A stretch of 9,177 nt of DNA, taken from an uncultured Bdellovibrio sp. GTDB lineage: Bacteria; Bdellovibrionota; Bdellovibrionia; Bdellovibrionales; Bdellovibrionaceae. Made by a program: the position numbers and the translations under genes. The DNA is taken from the NCBI GenBank assembly GCA_946482355.1, contig CAMLRE010000055.1, forward strand, positions 1 to 9,177. Direction: 5' to 3'. The notes under the pieces are model-generated. The model was given only the letters and a program-made list of their open reading frames with translations. It made no database searches and was not told the DNA's origin. Of this stretch, positions 1-6,310 are shown piece by piece (position 1 is the first letter of the stretch; each line of letters begins with the position of its first letter).

Positions 1-744
1 CTCTAACTGTTTTAAAATCTCAGTCAGAATTTTTTTATTTTCTTCTTCTTGCGGAGTGCCTTCTTGGTCTTCTAATAAAAGATTACCTTTTGAGTACATC
101 GCGCCTAACCAAGCCCCTTTGTTTAACATCGGGATTGATTCTTTATTGTGGTATTTCATGTACCATAAACATTTCGCCACGTGTGTTCCCACATCACCTG
201 GAAATGTTGAAGCTAAAATATTGTAACCTGAATATCTTAACAGTCTTACAATCGCATCACCTAAACACATGTTACGCATATGACCTACGTGAAGTTCTTT
301 GTGCGTGTTCGGTTGCGAATACTCGATCATCATTTTTGGCGTGGCTTCTGTTAACTGCGTTTTAAAAGTTTCACCTGATAAGATTGGTTTTAAAACGTAA
401 TCAGCAAGACCCGCTGGAGTAAATTTAATATTGATGTACGGGCCAGCCGCTTCAACAGAGGCAATTGCTTTTTTTAGAATGATATTTTGCGCACATTCAT
501 TTTTCAATTCCTGTGCTAAAAGTTGCGCTACTACCGGCGGACCTTTTTTTAAATTTTTAGCTGTGATGAAACAACCAAAAGCTAAATGACCTAGGTCAGT
601 ATTCGGTGGCTCGACAAGCGCCTTGTAAACATCTCCTGCACTCATGGCATCTTCGGCCACACCGGCCGCTACTAGCTGAGTTTGAATAAGCTTAATAAGA
701 GTTTGAGAAACTAGTTTTCGTAAAGGTTCGTGCATTAATGTCAT
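1..744 (-). CDS. argS: Arginyl-tRNA synthetase, N-terminal part (runs off left edge)
   Basis: This cytoplasmic class I aminoacyl-tRNA synthetase charges tRNA-Arg with arginine. Translating the minus strand from ATG at 744 gives 248 open codons with no stop before the window edge, so the C-terminal half (KMSKS loop, anticodon-binding domain) is missing. Seen: an N-terminal region of about 110 residues of the ArgS tRNA-recognition (Add1) type, including the stretch GPYINIKF at 101-108. The Rossmann-fold active site begins with IEYSQPNTHKELHVGHMRN, which carries the HIGH signature as HVGH at residues 152-155. It is followed by GDVGTHVA at 183-190, the usual ArgS GDxGT block. A second in-frame ATG is at 735. 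Neither ATG has a good Shine-Dalgarno site; the first is preceded only by TATAGGCT. The gene is divergent from lipA and they share the intergenic region. Family identity is clear; the exact start is less so. Confidence 0.95.
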   Translation of the reverse strand, partial: MTLMHEPLRKLVSQTLIKLIQTQLVAAGVAEDAMSAGDVYKALVEPPNTDLGHLAFGCFITAKNLKKGPPVVAQLLAQELKNECAQNIILKKAIASVEAAGPYINIKFTPAGLADYVLKPILSGETFKTQLTEATPKMMIEYSQPNTHKELHVGHMRNMCLGDAIVRLLRYSGYNILASTFPGDVGTHVAKCLWYMKYHNKESIPMLNKGAWLGAMYSKGNLLLEDQEGTPQEEENKKILTEILKQLE

Positions 745-760
745 AGCCTATATAGCTAAC

Positions 761-775
761 AAACAAGACTTGTTT
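761..775. promoter_or_regulatory. Palindrome AAACAAG-A-CTTGTTT upstream of argS
   Basis: A perfect inverted repeat has 7-bp arms around a single central base, about 17-31 bp upstream of the argS ATG and just before the Shine-Dalgarno site of the small leader frame. A short symmetric site with almost no spacer resembles a dimeric repressor operator more than an RNA hairpin. No second copy was found in the window. Perfect 7-bp inverted repeats also arise by chance in 9 kb, so this is only a candidate. Confidence 0.25.
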
Positions 776-796
776 AGACAACAAAGGAGCGGCACA

Positions 797-862
797 ATGG
801 CCTTGTTTTATAGCGAAATTTTACTATTGCCACCCCGTGAAAACCCTTGCATCAAAATATAG
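797..862 (+). CDS. Possible 21-residue leader peptide upstream of lipA
   Basis: A short frame starts at ATG 797 and stops with TAG at 860-862. It is preceded by AAAGGAG (783-789) with a 7-base gap, the best ribosome-binding site in the window and much better than that of most real genes here. The peptide begins MALFYSEILLLPPRE and holds Leu-Leu-Leu-Pro-Pro-Arg at residues 9-14, a Pro-Pro stretch of the kind that can slow ribosomes, and one Cys at 18. The frame ends 28 bases before an inverted repeat (890-916) and about 120 bases before the preferred lipA start. That layout would suit a regulatory leader peptide, but no attenuator with a U-run is visible. The likely lipA promoter may also lie downstream of the frame. 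No family is recognised, and the frame could be a chance occurrence. Confidence 0.3.
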   Translation: MALFYSEILLLPPRENPCIKI

Positions 863-889
863 GCTTTGGAGCCCTGATTAACTCTCCGA

Positions 890-926
890 TTCAAAGTAAA
901 AACCTTTGCTTTGAATGGCCTTTGAA
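890..926 (+). promoter_or_regulatory. CTTTGAA repeat cluster upstream of lipA
   Basis: Three copies of one heptamer lie in 37 bases: TTCAAAG (inverted) at 891-897, CTTTGAA at 909-915, and CTTTGAA again at 920-926. The two direct copies are 11 bp apart, about one helical turn, so a protein could contact both from one DNA face. The inverted copy and the first direct copy extend to an 8-bp perfect inverted repeat (890-897 with 909-916, 11-base loop). In RNA the inverted copy could pair with either direct copy, giving two alternative stems. The cluster overlaps the likely -35 of the lipA promoter. It could be a transcription-factor operator or an RNA switch; the sequence alone does not decide. 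Confidence 0.35.
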
Positions 927-937
927 GCTAGTAATAT
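909..937 (+). promoter_or_regulatory. Likely sigma-70-type promoter for lipA
   Basis: TAATAT at 932-937 matches the TATAAT -10 consensus at four of six positions. CTTTGA at 909-914 sits 17 bp upstream as a weak -35; TTGAAT at 911-916 is an alternative with a 15-bp gap. Transcription would start near 943-945 and leave a leader of about 37 bases before the GTG at 981. The promoter lies downstream of the upstream-most possible ATG (915), which argues against that ATG being used. Confidence 0.35.
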
Positions 938-968
938 AGCTCTAAATTCAGTGATATTTTTTGCACTA

Positions 969-976
969 AAAGGTGG
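969..976 (+). promoter_or_regulatory. lipA: Ribosome-binding site that decides the lipA start
   Basis: AAAGGTGG lies 4 bases before GTG 981 and 7 bases before TTG 984, both in frame with lipA. The upstream in-frame ATG at 915 has no purine-rich site before it. This is the main reason for placing the lipA start at 981 (or 984) rather than 915. Confidence 0.6.
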
Positions 977-980
977 CAAA

Positions 981-1973
981 GTGTTGAACGACATTCCGGG
1001 CGGAAACGCCGGTGAAAATCAAGATTCAGGAGCTCAAAAACAAACTCCTCAACCAGTTCGTAAACCTGACTGGTTAAAAGTTCGTGCTCCTGCTGGCGAA
1101 AATTACGTTCGCATCAAAGAAATGTTAGGCGAATTAAAATTAGCAACCGTTTGCCAAGAGGCCCGCTGCCCGAATATGGGTGAATGTTGGTCAGGTGGAA
1201 CTGCCACAATCATGATTATGGGTGACACGTGCACACGTGGTTGCCGTTTCTGTAACGTGAAAACCGGAAATGCAAAAACAGGTCTTCCGCCGGTTGATCC
1301 GTTTGAGCCAGAAAAAGTAGCTTATTCAATTTCACAAATGAAATTAAAATACGTGGTGATCACTTCGGTTGATCGCGACGATATGCCCGATCAAGGTTCT
1401 GACCATTTCGCAAGAACCGTGAACACGGCAAAAAAATTAGATCCAGATTTAATCGTAGAAATTTTAACTCCAGATTTTCGTGGTGATGAAAAATTAATTC
1501 TTCACTTAGCGGCGGCATATCCTGATGTATTTGCCCACAACATCGAAACTGTTGAGCGCTTAACTCCGCGCGTGCGCGACCCGCGCGCGAAATACCGCCA
1601 ATCATTAGGCGTGTTAGCGTTAGTTAAAAAATTCGATCCAAAAATTTATACTAAATCTTCAATCATGTTAGGCCTTGGCGAAACAGATGAAGAAGTGATC
1701 CAAACTTTAAAAGACTTACGCGAAGTGGGCTGTGATGTTGTGACTTTTGGTCAATACTTACAACCAACGCCGAAGCACTTAAAAGTGGTTGAATTCGTAA
1801 CGCCAGAAAAATTTAAATTCTGGCAAGAGACAGCCGAAGCAATGGGATTTTTATACGTGGCTTCTGGTCCTCTCGTTCGAAGTTCTTACCGTGCCGGTGA
1901 GTTCTTCTTAGAAGGTATGATTAAACAAAATAGAGAATTAAATAAAGTAGACCGTTTGAAAGGAAACAACTAG
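981..1973 (+). CDS. lipA: Lipoyl synthase
   Basis: LipA is a cytoplasmic radical-SAM enzyme that inserts two sulfurs into protein-bound octanoyl groups to make lipoyl groups, the step after LipB. Counted from GTG 981 (330 aa, close to the 321 aa of E. coli LipA), both iron-sulfur signatures are present. The auxiliary cluster Cx4Cx5C is at C58, C63 and C69; the radical-SAM CxxxCxxC is at C84, C88 and C91 (CTRGCRFC). The C-terminal RSSYRAGEF block at 300-308 supplies the conserved Arg-Ser-Ser motif whose serine ligates the auxiliary cluster in known LipA. The frame stays open to ATG 915, but the extra 22 residues (Phe/Ile-rich, NSVIFFAL) match no LipA N-terminus I know, lack a ribosome site and overlap the likely promoter. 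The next gene starts 2 bases after the stop, with its AAAGGA site inside lipA, so the two are probably co-transcribed. Confidence 0.96.
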   Translation: MLNDIPGGNAGENQDSGAQKQTPQPVRKPDWLKVRAPAGENYVRIKEMLGELKLATVCQEARCPNMGECWSGGTATIMIMGDTCTRGCRFCNVKTGNAKTGLPPVDPFEPEKVAYSISQMKLKYVVITSVDRDDMPDQGSDHFARTVNTAKKLDPDLIVEILTPDFRGDEKLILHLAAAYPDVFAHNIETVERLTPRVRDPRAKYRQSLGVLALVKKFDPKIYTKSSIMLGLGETDEEVIQTLKDLREVGCDVVTFGQYLQPTPKHLKVVEFVTPEKFKFWQETAEAMGFLYVASGPLVRSSYRAGEFFLEGMIKQNRELNKVDRLKGNN

Positions 1974-1975
1974 AA

Positions 1976-3628
1976 ATGGCTGATGTAAAATTACCTGAAT
2001 TAGGTGAAGGCGTAACTGAGGGCGAATTAGTTAAATGGTTAGTTAAACCAGGCGACCAAGTTAAGGCTGATCAAACTGTTGCAGAAATCATGACTGATAA
2101 AGCGACTGTTGAAGTTCCAACTCCAATTGCTGGAACTGTTAAAGAATTATTATTTAAACCAGGCCAAGTGATCAAAGTTGAGTCTGTGATTTTAAAATTA
2201 GAAGGTGGCGCAACAGCTACGGCTTCTGCACCAGCTCCTAAAGCAGCCCCTGCACCACAAGCGGCTCCTGCGGCTCCAGCTCCAGCAGCAGCTGCAACTG
2301 GCGGTGGCACGACTGACGTAAAACTTCCTGAATTAGGTGAAGGTGTTACTGAAGGTGAATTAGTTAAATGGACTGTTAATGTTGGTGATGTTGTTAAAGC
2401 TGACCAAACTGTGGCAGAAATCATGACTGATAAAGCCACTGTTGAAGTTCCAACTCCGGTAGCGGGCACAGTTAAAGAATTAAAATTTAAAAAAGGTGAC
2501 GTGATCAAAGTTGAATCTGTGATTTTAACTTTATCTGGTGCAGCCGCTGGCGCTTCGAAAGTGGCTCCTGCAGCTCACGCTAACGGTAACGGCGCAGCTC
2601 CTGCTCCGAAAGCAGCTCCAACGCCTGCTCCTGCAATGACAGCTTCAGCTGGTGCAGCTGTTGCTGGTGGAATCTATCCTCCTGTAGCTGAATCACGCGT
2701 GTTAGCAACTCCGGCGACTCGCCGTTTAGCTCGTGAGATGGGTGTTGATATCAACACAATGACTGGTTCTGGTTTAGCAGGCCGTGTAACTCGTGAAGAT
2801 GTTTTAAGTGCTAAAGGCGGCAAAGCGACGGCAGCGACTTCAACAACTGGCGCAGGCGCTACTTCAGCTGGCGCTCCTTCAATGAACTTTCCGAAACCAG
2901 AATACAAATCTACAAATGCTCAACTTGAAGAGCGCGTAGACTTATTAGGAATTCGTAAAAAAATCGCTCAGAACATGCAAATGTCTAAAGCGATTATCCC
3001 TCACTTCACATTAATGGATGAAGCAGACGTTACTCAATTAGTAGCTTTACGTGAATCATTAAAAGATTACGCTGAGAAAAACGGAACTAAGATCACTTAC
3101 TTACCGTTTGCGATGAAAGCGTTAATCGCAACTATTCGTGAATTCCCGCAATTCAATGCTTCAATTGACGATGCGAACTCACAAATCGTTTACAAAAAAT
3201 ACTTCAACATCGGTTTTGCCGCTGACACTCCAAATGGTTTAGTGGTTCCAGTGATTAAAAATGCTGACCAAAAAACTATTTTAGAAATCTCTAAAGAAAT
3301 CTTAGATCTTTCTAAACGTGCGCGTGACGGAAAATTAAAACCAGATGAAATGAAAGGCGCAACAATCACTATCACGAACATCGGTTCGGTGGGTGGTACT
3401 TATGCGACACCAATCATTAATCACCCTGAAGTGGCGATTCTTGGTATGTACAAAATGTCTGATAAACCAGTTTTAAACAAAGACGGTTCTATCGGTTTCA
3501 TCAAATCAATGAACTACACAATCACTGCTGACCACCGTTTAATCGATGGCGCTGTGGCTGCTAACTTCTTAAAATCATTCTTCGCTAAGATCCAAAATCC
3601 AGGCGTTATGATGATGGGAATGTCTTAA
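1976..3628 (+). CDS. aceF: Dihydrolipoamide acyltransferase (E2), probably of pyruvate dehydrogenase
   Basis: E2 forms the core of a 2-oxoacid dehydrogenase complex and moves the acyl group from E1 to CoA through its swinging lipoyl arm. The 550 residues hold lipoyl domain 1 (2-77) with modified lysine K42 in TDKA, an Ala/Pro linker (80-110), and lipoyl domain 2 (113-188) with K153 in the same motif. A second linker leads to a peripheral-subunit-binding domain (about 238-280, RVLATPATRRLAREMGVD). After a third linker comes the catalytic domain (about 316-548) with the active-site HRLIDG, H520 and D524. Two lipoyl domains favour a pyruvate-type E2, since 2-oxoglutarate and branched-chain E2s usually have one. 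The block TNIGSVGGTYATPIINHPEVAILG also resembles branched-chain-type E2s, so substrate and symbol are inferred. AAAGGA (1959-1964) lies 11 bases before the ATG. E1 genes are absent, so E1 must be encoded elsewhere. Confidence 0.92.
   Translation: MADVKLPELGEGVTEGELVKWLVKPGDQVKADQTVAEIMTDKATVEVPTPIAGTVKELLFKPGQVIKVESVILKLEGGATATASAPAPKAAPAPQAAPAAPAPAAAATGGGTTDVKLPELGEGVTEGELVKWTVNVGDVVKADQTVAEIMTDKATVEVPTPVAGTVKELKFKKGDVIKVESVILTLSGAAAGASKVAPAAHANGNGAAPAPKAAPTPAPAMTASAGAAVAGGIYPPVAESRVLATPATRRLAREMGVDINTMTGSGLAGRVTREDVLSAKGGKATAATSTTGAGATSAGAPSMNFPKPEYKSTNAQLEERVDLLGIRKKIAQNMQMSKAIIPHFTLMDEADVTQLVALRESLKDYAEKNGTKITYLPFAMKALIATIREFPQFNASIDDANSQIVYKKYFNIGFAADTPNGLVVPVIKNADQKTILEISKEILDLSKRARDGKLKPDEMKGATITITNIGSVGGTYATPIINHPEVAILGMYKMSDKPVLNKDGSIGFIKSMNYTITADHRLIDGAVAANFLKSFFAKIQNPGVMMMGMS
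2081..2457 (+). repeat. Internal duplication of the lipoyl-domain coding sequence
   Basis: The two lipoyl domains are offset by 333 bases (111 codons). Around the modified lysines the DNA is nearly identical: 2081-2103 equals 2414-2436, then one mismatch (G2104 versus C2437, a silent change), then 2105-2124 equals 2438-2457. That is 43 of 44 bases. Outside this core the copies differ at many third positions, for example in the KLPELGEG segment. The pattern suggests a tandem domain duplication whose core has been kept alike by gene conversion or by strong constraint. Confidence 0.85.
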
Positions 3629-3645
3629 TTAAGAAAGTAGACGTT

Positions 3646-3978
3646 ATGAAAAAAACTTTTTTGTTCTCACTTATCGCGATGGCCTTACAAACTACAGGTT
3701 GTGCTTCAGGCGCTCCTAAACTTGTTCCATCAACTGACTGGGAACAAAAAAGTGTAAGCGAGTCTAAAGCGACTGAATCAGCTGTTCCCTCGACTCCCCT
3801 TACTCCTGAAACCGAGAAACAAAATTTCTGCAGTTACAGTGGTGGTTTGGCCTTTGGCCGACAAGGTGGGGTTTACACAGGCAACTGCCCTAAAACTTTA
3901 GAGCGCGCATTTAAAAAAGGTTATCTTAAAGGCCGTGCTGAGTACGATAGTCAGCACCCACAAGAAGGAAATAAATAA
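3646..3978 (+). CDS. Small predicted lipoprotein, DUF2799-like C-terminal half
   Basis: This 110-residue protein starts MKKTFLFSLIAMALQTTGC, with a basic n-region, a hydrophobic core and a Cys at 19 followed by ASG. It looks like a lipoprotein signal, although the lipobox (TTGC) lacks the usual Leu at -3. A Ser/Thr/Pro-rich spacer (about 28-58) follows. The C-terminal part has a Cys pair (C62, C85) in FCSYSGGLAFGRQGG and YTGNCPKTLERAFKKGYLKGR. From memory this pattern, with Gly-rich turns and a YxGxCP motif, resembles the end of DUF2799 lipoproteins, whose function is unknown. The gene starts 17 bases after the E2 stop and ends 3 bases before lpdA, and the lpdA ribosome site (GAAGGA, 3964-3969) lies inside it, so it belongs to the same transcript. 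An envelope protein is unexpected here because E2 and E3 are cytoplasmic. Its own ribosome site (AAGAAAG) is weak. Confidence 0.75.
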   Translation: MKKTFLFSLIAMALQTTGCASGAPKLVPSTDWEQKSVSESKATESAVPSTPLTPETEKQNFCSYSGGLAFGRQGGVYTGNCPKTLERAFKKGYLKGRAEYDSQHPQEGNK

Positions 3979-3981
3979 TTT

Positions 3982-5421
3982 ATGCAAAATTTTGATGTAG
4001 TAGTAATTGGTTCTGGTCCTGGTGGTTACGTAGCAGCGATTCGTTCTGCTCAATTAGGTTTTAAAACAGCTGTTATCGAACGCGAAGCTTTAGGCGGCGT
4101 TTGCTTAAACGTAGGTTGTATTCCTTCAAAAGCGATGATCACGGCAACTCACATGTTACACCGTGCTCAGCATGATTTTAAAACGATGGGTTTAAATATC
4201 AAAGGCGGTATCGACGTTGATATGAAAACTTTAGTTAAATGGAAACAATCTGTTTGCGACAAAATGTCTGGTGGCGTGAACCAATTATTAAAAGGTAACA
4301 CGGTTACTATTTTAAAAGGTGAAGCTACTTTCAAAACAACTAAAGAATTAACTTTAAAATCAGCTTCTGGCACAGACACAGTAACTGCGAAACATTTTAT
4401 TATCGCAACTGGTTCTCGCCCGATTGAAATTCCAGGCTTTCCGTTTGATGAAAAAGATATTTGTTCATCAACAGGAGCCTTAAACTTCGACGAAATTCCT
4501 AAACGTGTTGTAGCTATCGGTGGTGGTTACATCGGTTTAGAGATCACTTCATACTTACGTAAATTAGGATCTGAAGTTATCGTTGTTGAAGCCCAAAATT
4601 CTTTATTAGCTGGCGTTGTTGATCCTGAGTGCGCTCAAGTGGTTACTCGTAAAGCTGAAAAAGCCGGTATCCAGTTTAAATTTGGCGCGAAAGCTAAAGG
4701 CCAAAAGAAAACTAAAGATGGCTATGAAGTGACTGTTGAAATCAACGGTAAAGACGAAGTTATCAAATGTGATAAAATCTTAGTTACAGTGGGCCGCCGT
4801 CCAAATGGCGATCAAGCAAACTTAAAAGGTGTTGGTATCGCTGTTGACGAGCGTGGCTTTGTTAAAGTTGATGCTCAACGCAGAACTAATATCCCTCATA
4901 TCTTCGCAATCGGTGATATCTGTGGCCAACCAATGTTAGCCCATAAAGCTTCTCACGAAGGAGTGATGGTTCCTGAAATTATCTCTGGCATTAACCGCGT
5001 TTATGATGCGAAAACAGTTCCAGCGGTAGTTTTCACAGATCCAGAAATCGCCTCAGCTGGTATGACTGAAGCTGAATGCAAAGCTAAAGGTTTTAACGAT
5101 TTATTAATCTCTAAGTTCCCATTTGCAGCGAACGGCCGTGCTGTGAGCATGATGGAAACTGATGGTTTCGTAAAAATGATCGCTGACAAGAAAACACACG
5201 TTTTACTTGGCGTTCATATCGTTGGCCCTGAAGCTTCTAACTTAATCTCTGAAGCAGCACTTGCTATCGAGATGGGTGCAAGATTAGAAGATGTCGCTTT
5301 AACAATCCATCCTCACCCAACATTAGGTGAAACTATGATGGAAGCTGCTGAAGCCACTCTAGGTCACGCGATTCATATTATTCAAAAGCCATTAACTGGC
5401 GCTAAATCAGCTCACGCTTAA
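3982..5421 (+). CDS. lpdA: Dihydrolipoamide dehydrogenase (E3)
   Basis: Lpd is the FAD/NAD flavoprotein that reoxidises dihydrolipoyl groups on E2 and passes electrons to NAD+. Its 479 residues match the usual length. Seen in order: FAD-binding GSGPGG (10-15); the redox-active pair C41/C46 in GGVCLNVGCIPSK; ATGSRP (142-147); the NAD-binding AIGGGYIGLE (178-187) followed by an acidic residue, E203, suited to NAD rather than NADP; the second FAD motif FAIGDI (308-313); and the dimerisation domain ending in HPHPTLGE, where H445 and E450 form the catalytic dyad. All catalytic residues are intact. The protein starts directly at the Rossmann fold with no N-terminal lipoyl domain, unlike some E3 proteins. 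It lies downstream of E2 on the same strand and can serve PDH, other 2-oxoacid dehydrogenases and possibly the glycine-cleavage system. Confidence 0.96.
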   Translation: MQNFDVVVIGSGPGGYVAAIRSAQLGFKTAVIEREALGGVCLNVGCIPSKAMITATHMLHRAQHDFKTMGLNIKGGIDVDMKTLVKWKQSVCDKMSGGVNQLLKGNTVTILKGEATFKTTKELTLKSASGTDTVTAKHFIIATGSRPIEIPGFPFDEKDICSSTGALNFDEIPKRVVAIGGGYIGLEITSYLRKLGSEVIVVEAQNSLLAGVVDPECAQVVTRKAEKAGIQFKFGAKAKGQKKTKDGYEVTVEINGKDEVIKCDKILVTVGRRPNGDQANLKGVGIAVDERGFVKVDAQRRTNIPHIFAIGDICGQPMLAHKASHEGVMVPEIISGINRVYDAKTVPAVVFTDPEIASAGMTEAECKAKGFNDLLISKFPFAANGRAVSMMETDGFVKMIADKKTHVLLGVHIVGPEASNLISEAALAIEMGARLEDVALTIHPHPTLGETMMEAAEATLGHAIHIIQKPLTGAKSAHA

Positions 5422-5434
5422 TTTAGTATTTAGA

Positions 5435-5462
5435 TAGTGGCGCAAATTAAAATGCGCCACTA
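5435..5462 (+). terminator. Strong hairpin after lpdA, possible terminator without a U-run
   Basis: TAGTGGCGCA (5435-5444) pairs perfectly with TGCGCCACTA (5453-5462): a 10-bp stem, mostly GC, with an 8-base AT loop, 13 bases after the lpdA stop. On the plus strand it is followed by an A-run (5462-5467) rather than a U-run, so it does not fit a classical intrinsic terminator for lpdA. It may protect the 3' end of the mRNA or act with Rho. A weaker 6-bp repeat (AAACCG 5465-5470, CGGTTT 5484-5489) ending in a broken T-rich stretch follows and may contribute. If this does stop transcription, lipB needs its own promoter. Confidence 0.45.
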
Positions 5463-5510
5463 AAAAACCGCAATGACCCAAATCGGTTTAATTATTTAAG
5501 GGTTTCTAAA

Positions 5511-6197
5511 ATGATCTTCGAAGACTGGGGCCTGATTTCTTACCAAGAGGCCATGAACAAACAAATCGAATACGTTGAAAAACTAGATGCCATTCTTGCT
5601 TCGGGCGAGAATCATCCAGGCTTTTTGATTTTTTGTTCACACCCAGCGGTAGTTACTACCGGAAGACAAACACAGCCTTCAGATATTTTTTCTTGGGCTG
5701 GCCCGGTGATTGAAGTTTCTCGCGGAGGCCGTGCGACTTACCATGGCCCTTCACAAATTGTGGTCTACCCGATTATTTCATTAAAAAATCCACGTGGTAA
5801 AAAAGCTGATTCTGATGAGCAGCGTGTGGCGCAAGATGTGCGAGGTTATTTACGTACTTTTGAATCAGCCATCGTTAAAACGTTAAAATCTTACGGTATT
5901 ACGGCTGAAGGAAAAACTCCGCACAAGATGCCAGGCCAAGCGGTTGAAACCGATGAAACCGGCGTGTGGATGGGAAACCAGAAGATTGCCTCGCTAGGTA
6001 TTGCTGTAAAAAAATGGATCACCTATCACGGTGCTGCGATTAACTTTCACAACGACCCGACGGCTTTTACGGGAATTAATCCGTGTGGTTTTAAAACTGA
6101 GACGATGATTTCGGTTGAAAAAGTGGTGGGTGACAAAAAAGTATCTGTCGAAGAATTCAAAAATACTTTGCGAAAAAATTTAGAAGTTACGCTTTAA
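5511..6197 (+). CDS. lipB: Octanoyl-[acyl carrier protein]:protein octanoyltransferase
   Basis: LipB transfers octanoate from octanoyl-ACP to the lipoyl-domain lysines of E2 and of the glycine-cleavage H protein, giving the substrate for LipA. The 228-residue length is usual for the family. Seen: HPAVVTTGRQ (44-53); the signature RGGRATYHGPSQIVVYPI (71-88), which forms the substrate pocket; the catalytic lysine K158 in NQKIASLGIAV; YHGAAIN (172-178); and the catalytic cysteine C192 in INPCG. The family's usual HGPGQ appears here as HGPSQ. AAGGG (5498-5502) lies 8 bases before the ATG and supports the start. The gene closes the lipA-E2-E3 cluster, although the hairpin after lpdA may separate their transcripts. 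It converges with the minus-strand gene that follows. Confidence 0.96.
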   Translation: MIFEDWGLISYQEAMNKQIEYVEKLDAILASGENHPGFLIFCSHPAVVTTGRQTQPSDIFSWAGPVIEVSRGGRATYHGPSQIVVYPIISLKNPRGKKADSDEQRVAQDVRGYLRTFESAIVKTLKSYGITAEGKTPHKMPGQAVETDETGVWMGNQKIASLGIAVKKWITYHGAAINFHNDPTAFTGINPCGFKTETMISVEKVVGDKKVSVEEFKNTLRKNLEVTL

Positions 6198-6256
6198 GAA
6201 AATTCTGCTTTGCCTGTTTTACGACGCTCCTGTTTTCGGTTTACAGTTTTACTCAT
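6194..6256 (-). CDS. Possible 20-residue basic peptide, convergent with the lipB end
   Basis: A short minus-strand frame runs from ATG 6256 (a second ATG is directly upstream at 6259) to TAA at 6194, overlapping the lipB stop. Seven of its 20 residues are Lys or Arg, clustered in NRKQERRKTGK, a composition like that of an RNA- or DNA-binding tail. It fills most of the gap between lipB and the secreted-protein gene. No convincing ribosome site precedes it; GGG lies about 15 bases upstream of the ATG pair. It could be translated from readthrough of the upstream minus-strand gene, or be chance. I do not recognise it. Confidence 0.15.
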   Translation of the reverse strand: MSKTVNRKQERRKTGKAEFS

Positions 6257-6310
6257 CATCAAAAAGTGCAAACCCAAATCAAGAGTAATCGCCTAGCGTC
6301 TTTTCTATGT

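Noticed and set aside
90..365. Open frame of 91 codons on the plus strand
   Set aside because: It lies antisense to argS, whose minus-strand translation shows the HVGH and GDVGTH motifs. The plus-strand frame has no recognisable domain.
862..873. GGCT-TTGG-AGCC hairpin as a lipA attenuator
   Set aside because: The stem is only 4 bp and no U-run follows, so it is too weak to call.
1360..1605. Minus-strand frame opposite lipA
   Set aside because: Antisense to a conserved, intact enzyme with no ribosome site and no recognisable family. The same applies to minus-strand frames at 2674-2907, 3190-3381, 4167-4379 and 5001-5189 and plus-strand frames at 6914-7123, 7445-7822 and 8573-8815.
2071..2508. 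145-codon minus-strand frame with an internal repeat
   Set aside because: It is antisense to the E2 lipoyl domains. Its repeat simply mirrors the lipoyl-domain duplication, and its composition is low complexity opposite the Ala/Pro linker.
6198..6310. Terminator between the convergent lipB and secreted-protein genes
   Set aside because: I found no GC-rich stem with a U-run on either strand. The repeated CCTGTTTT (6213-6220 and 6229-6236) is a direct repeat, not a hairpin.
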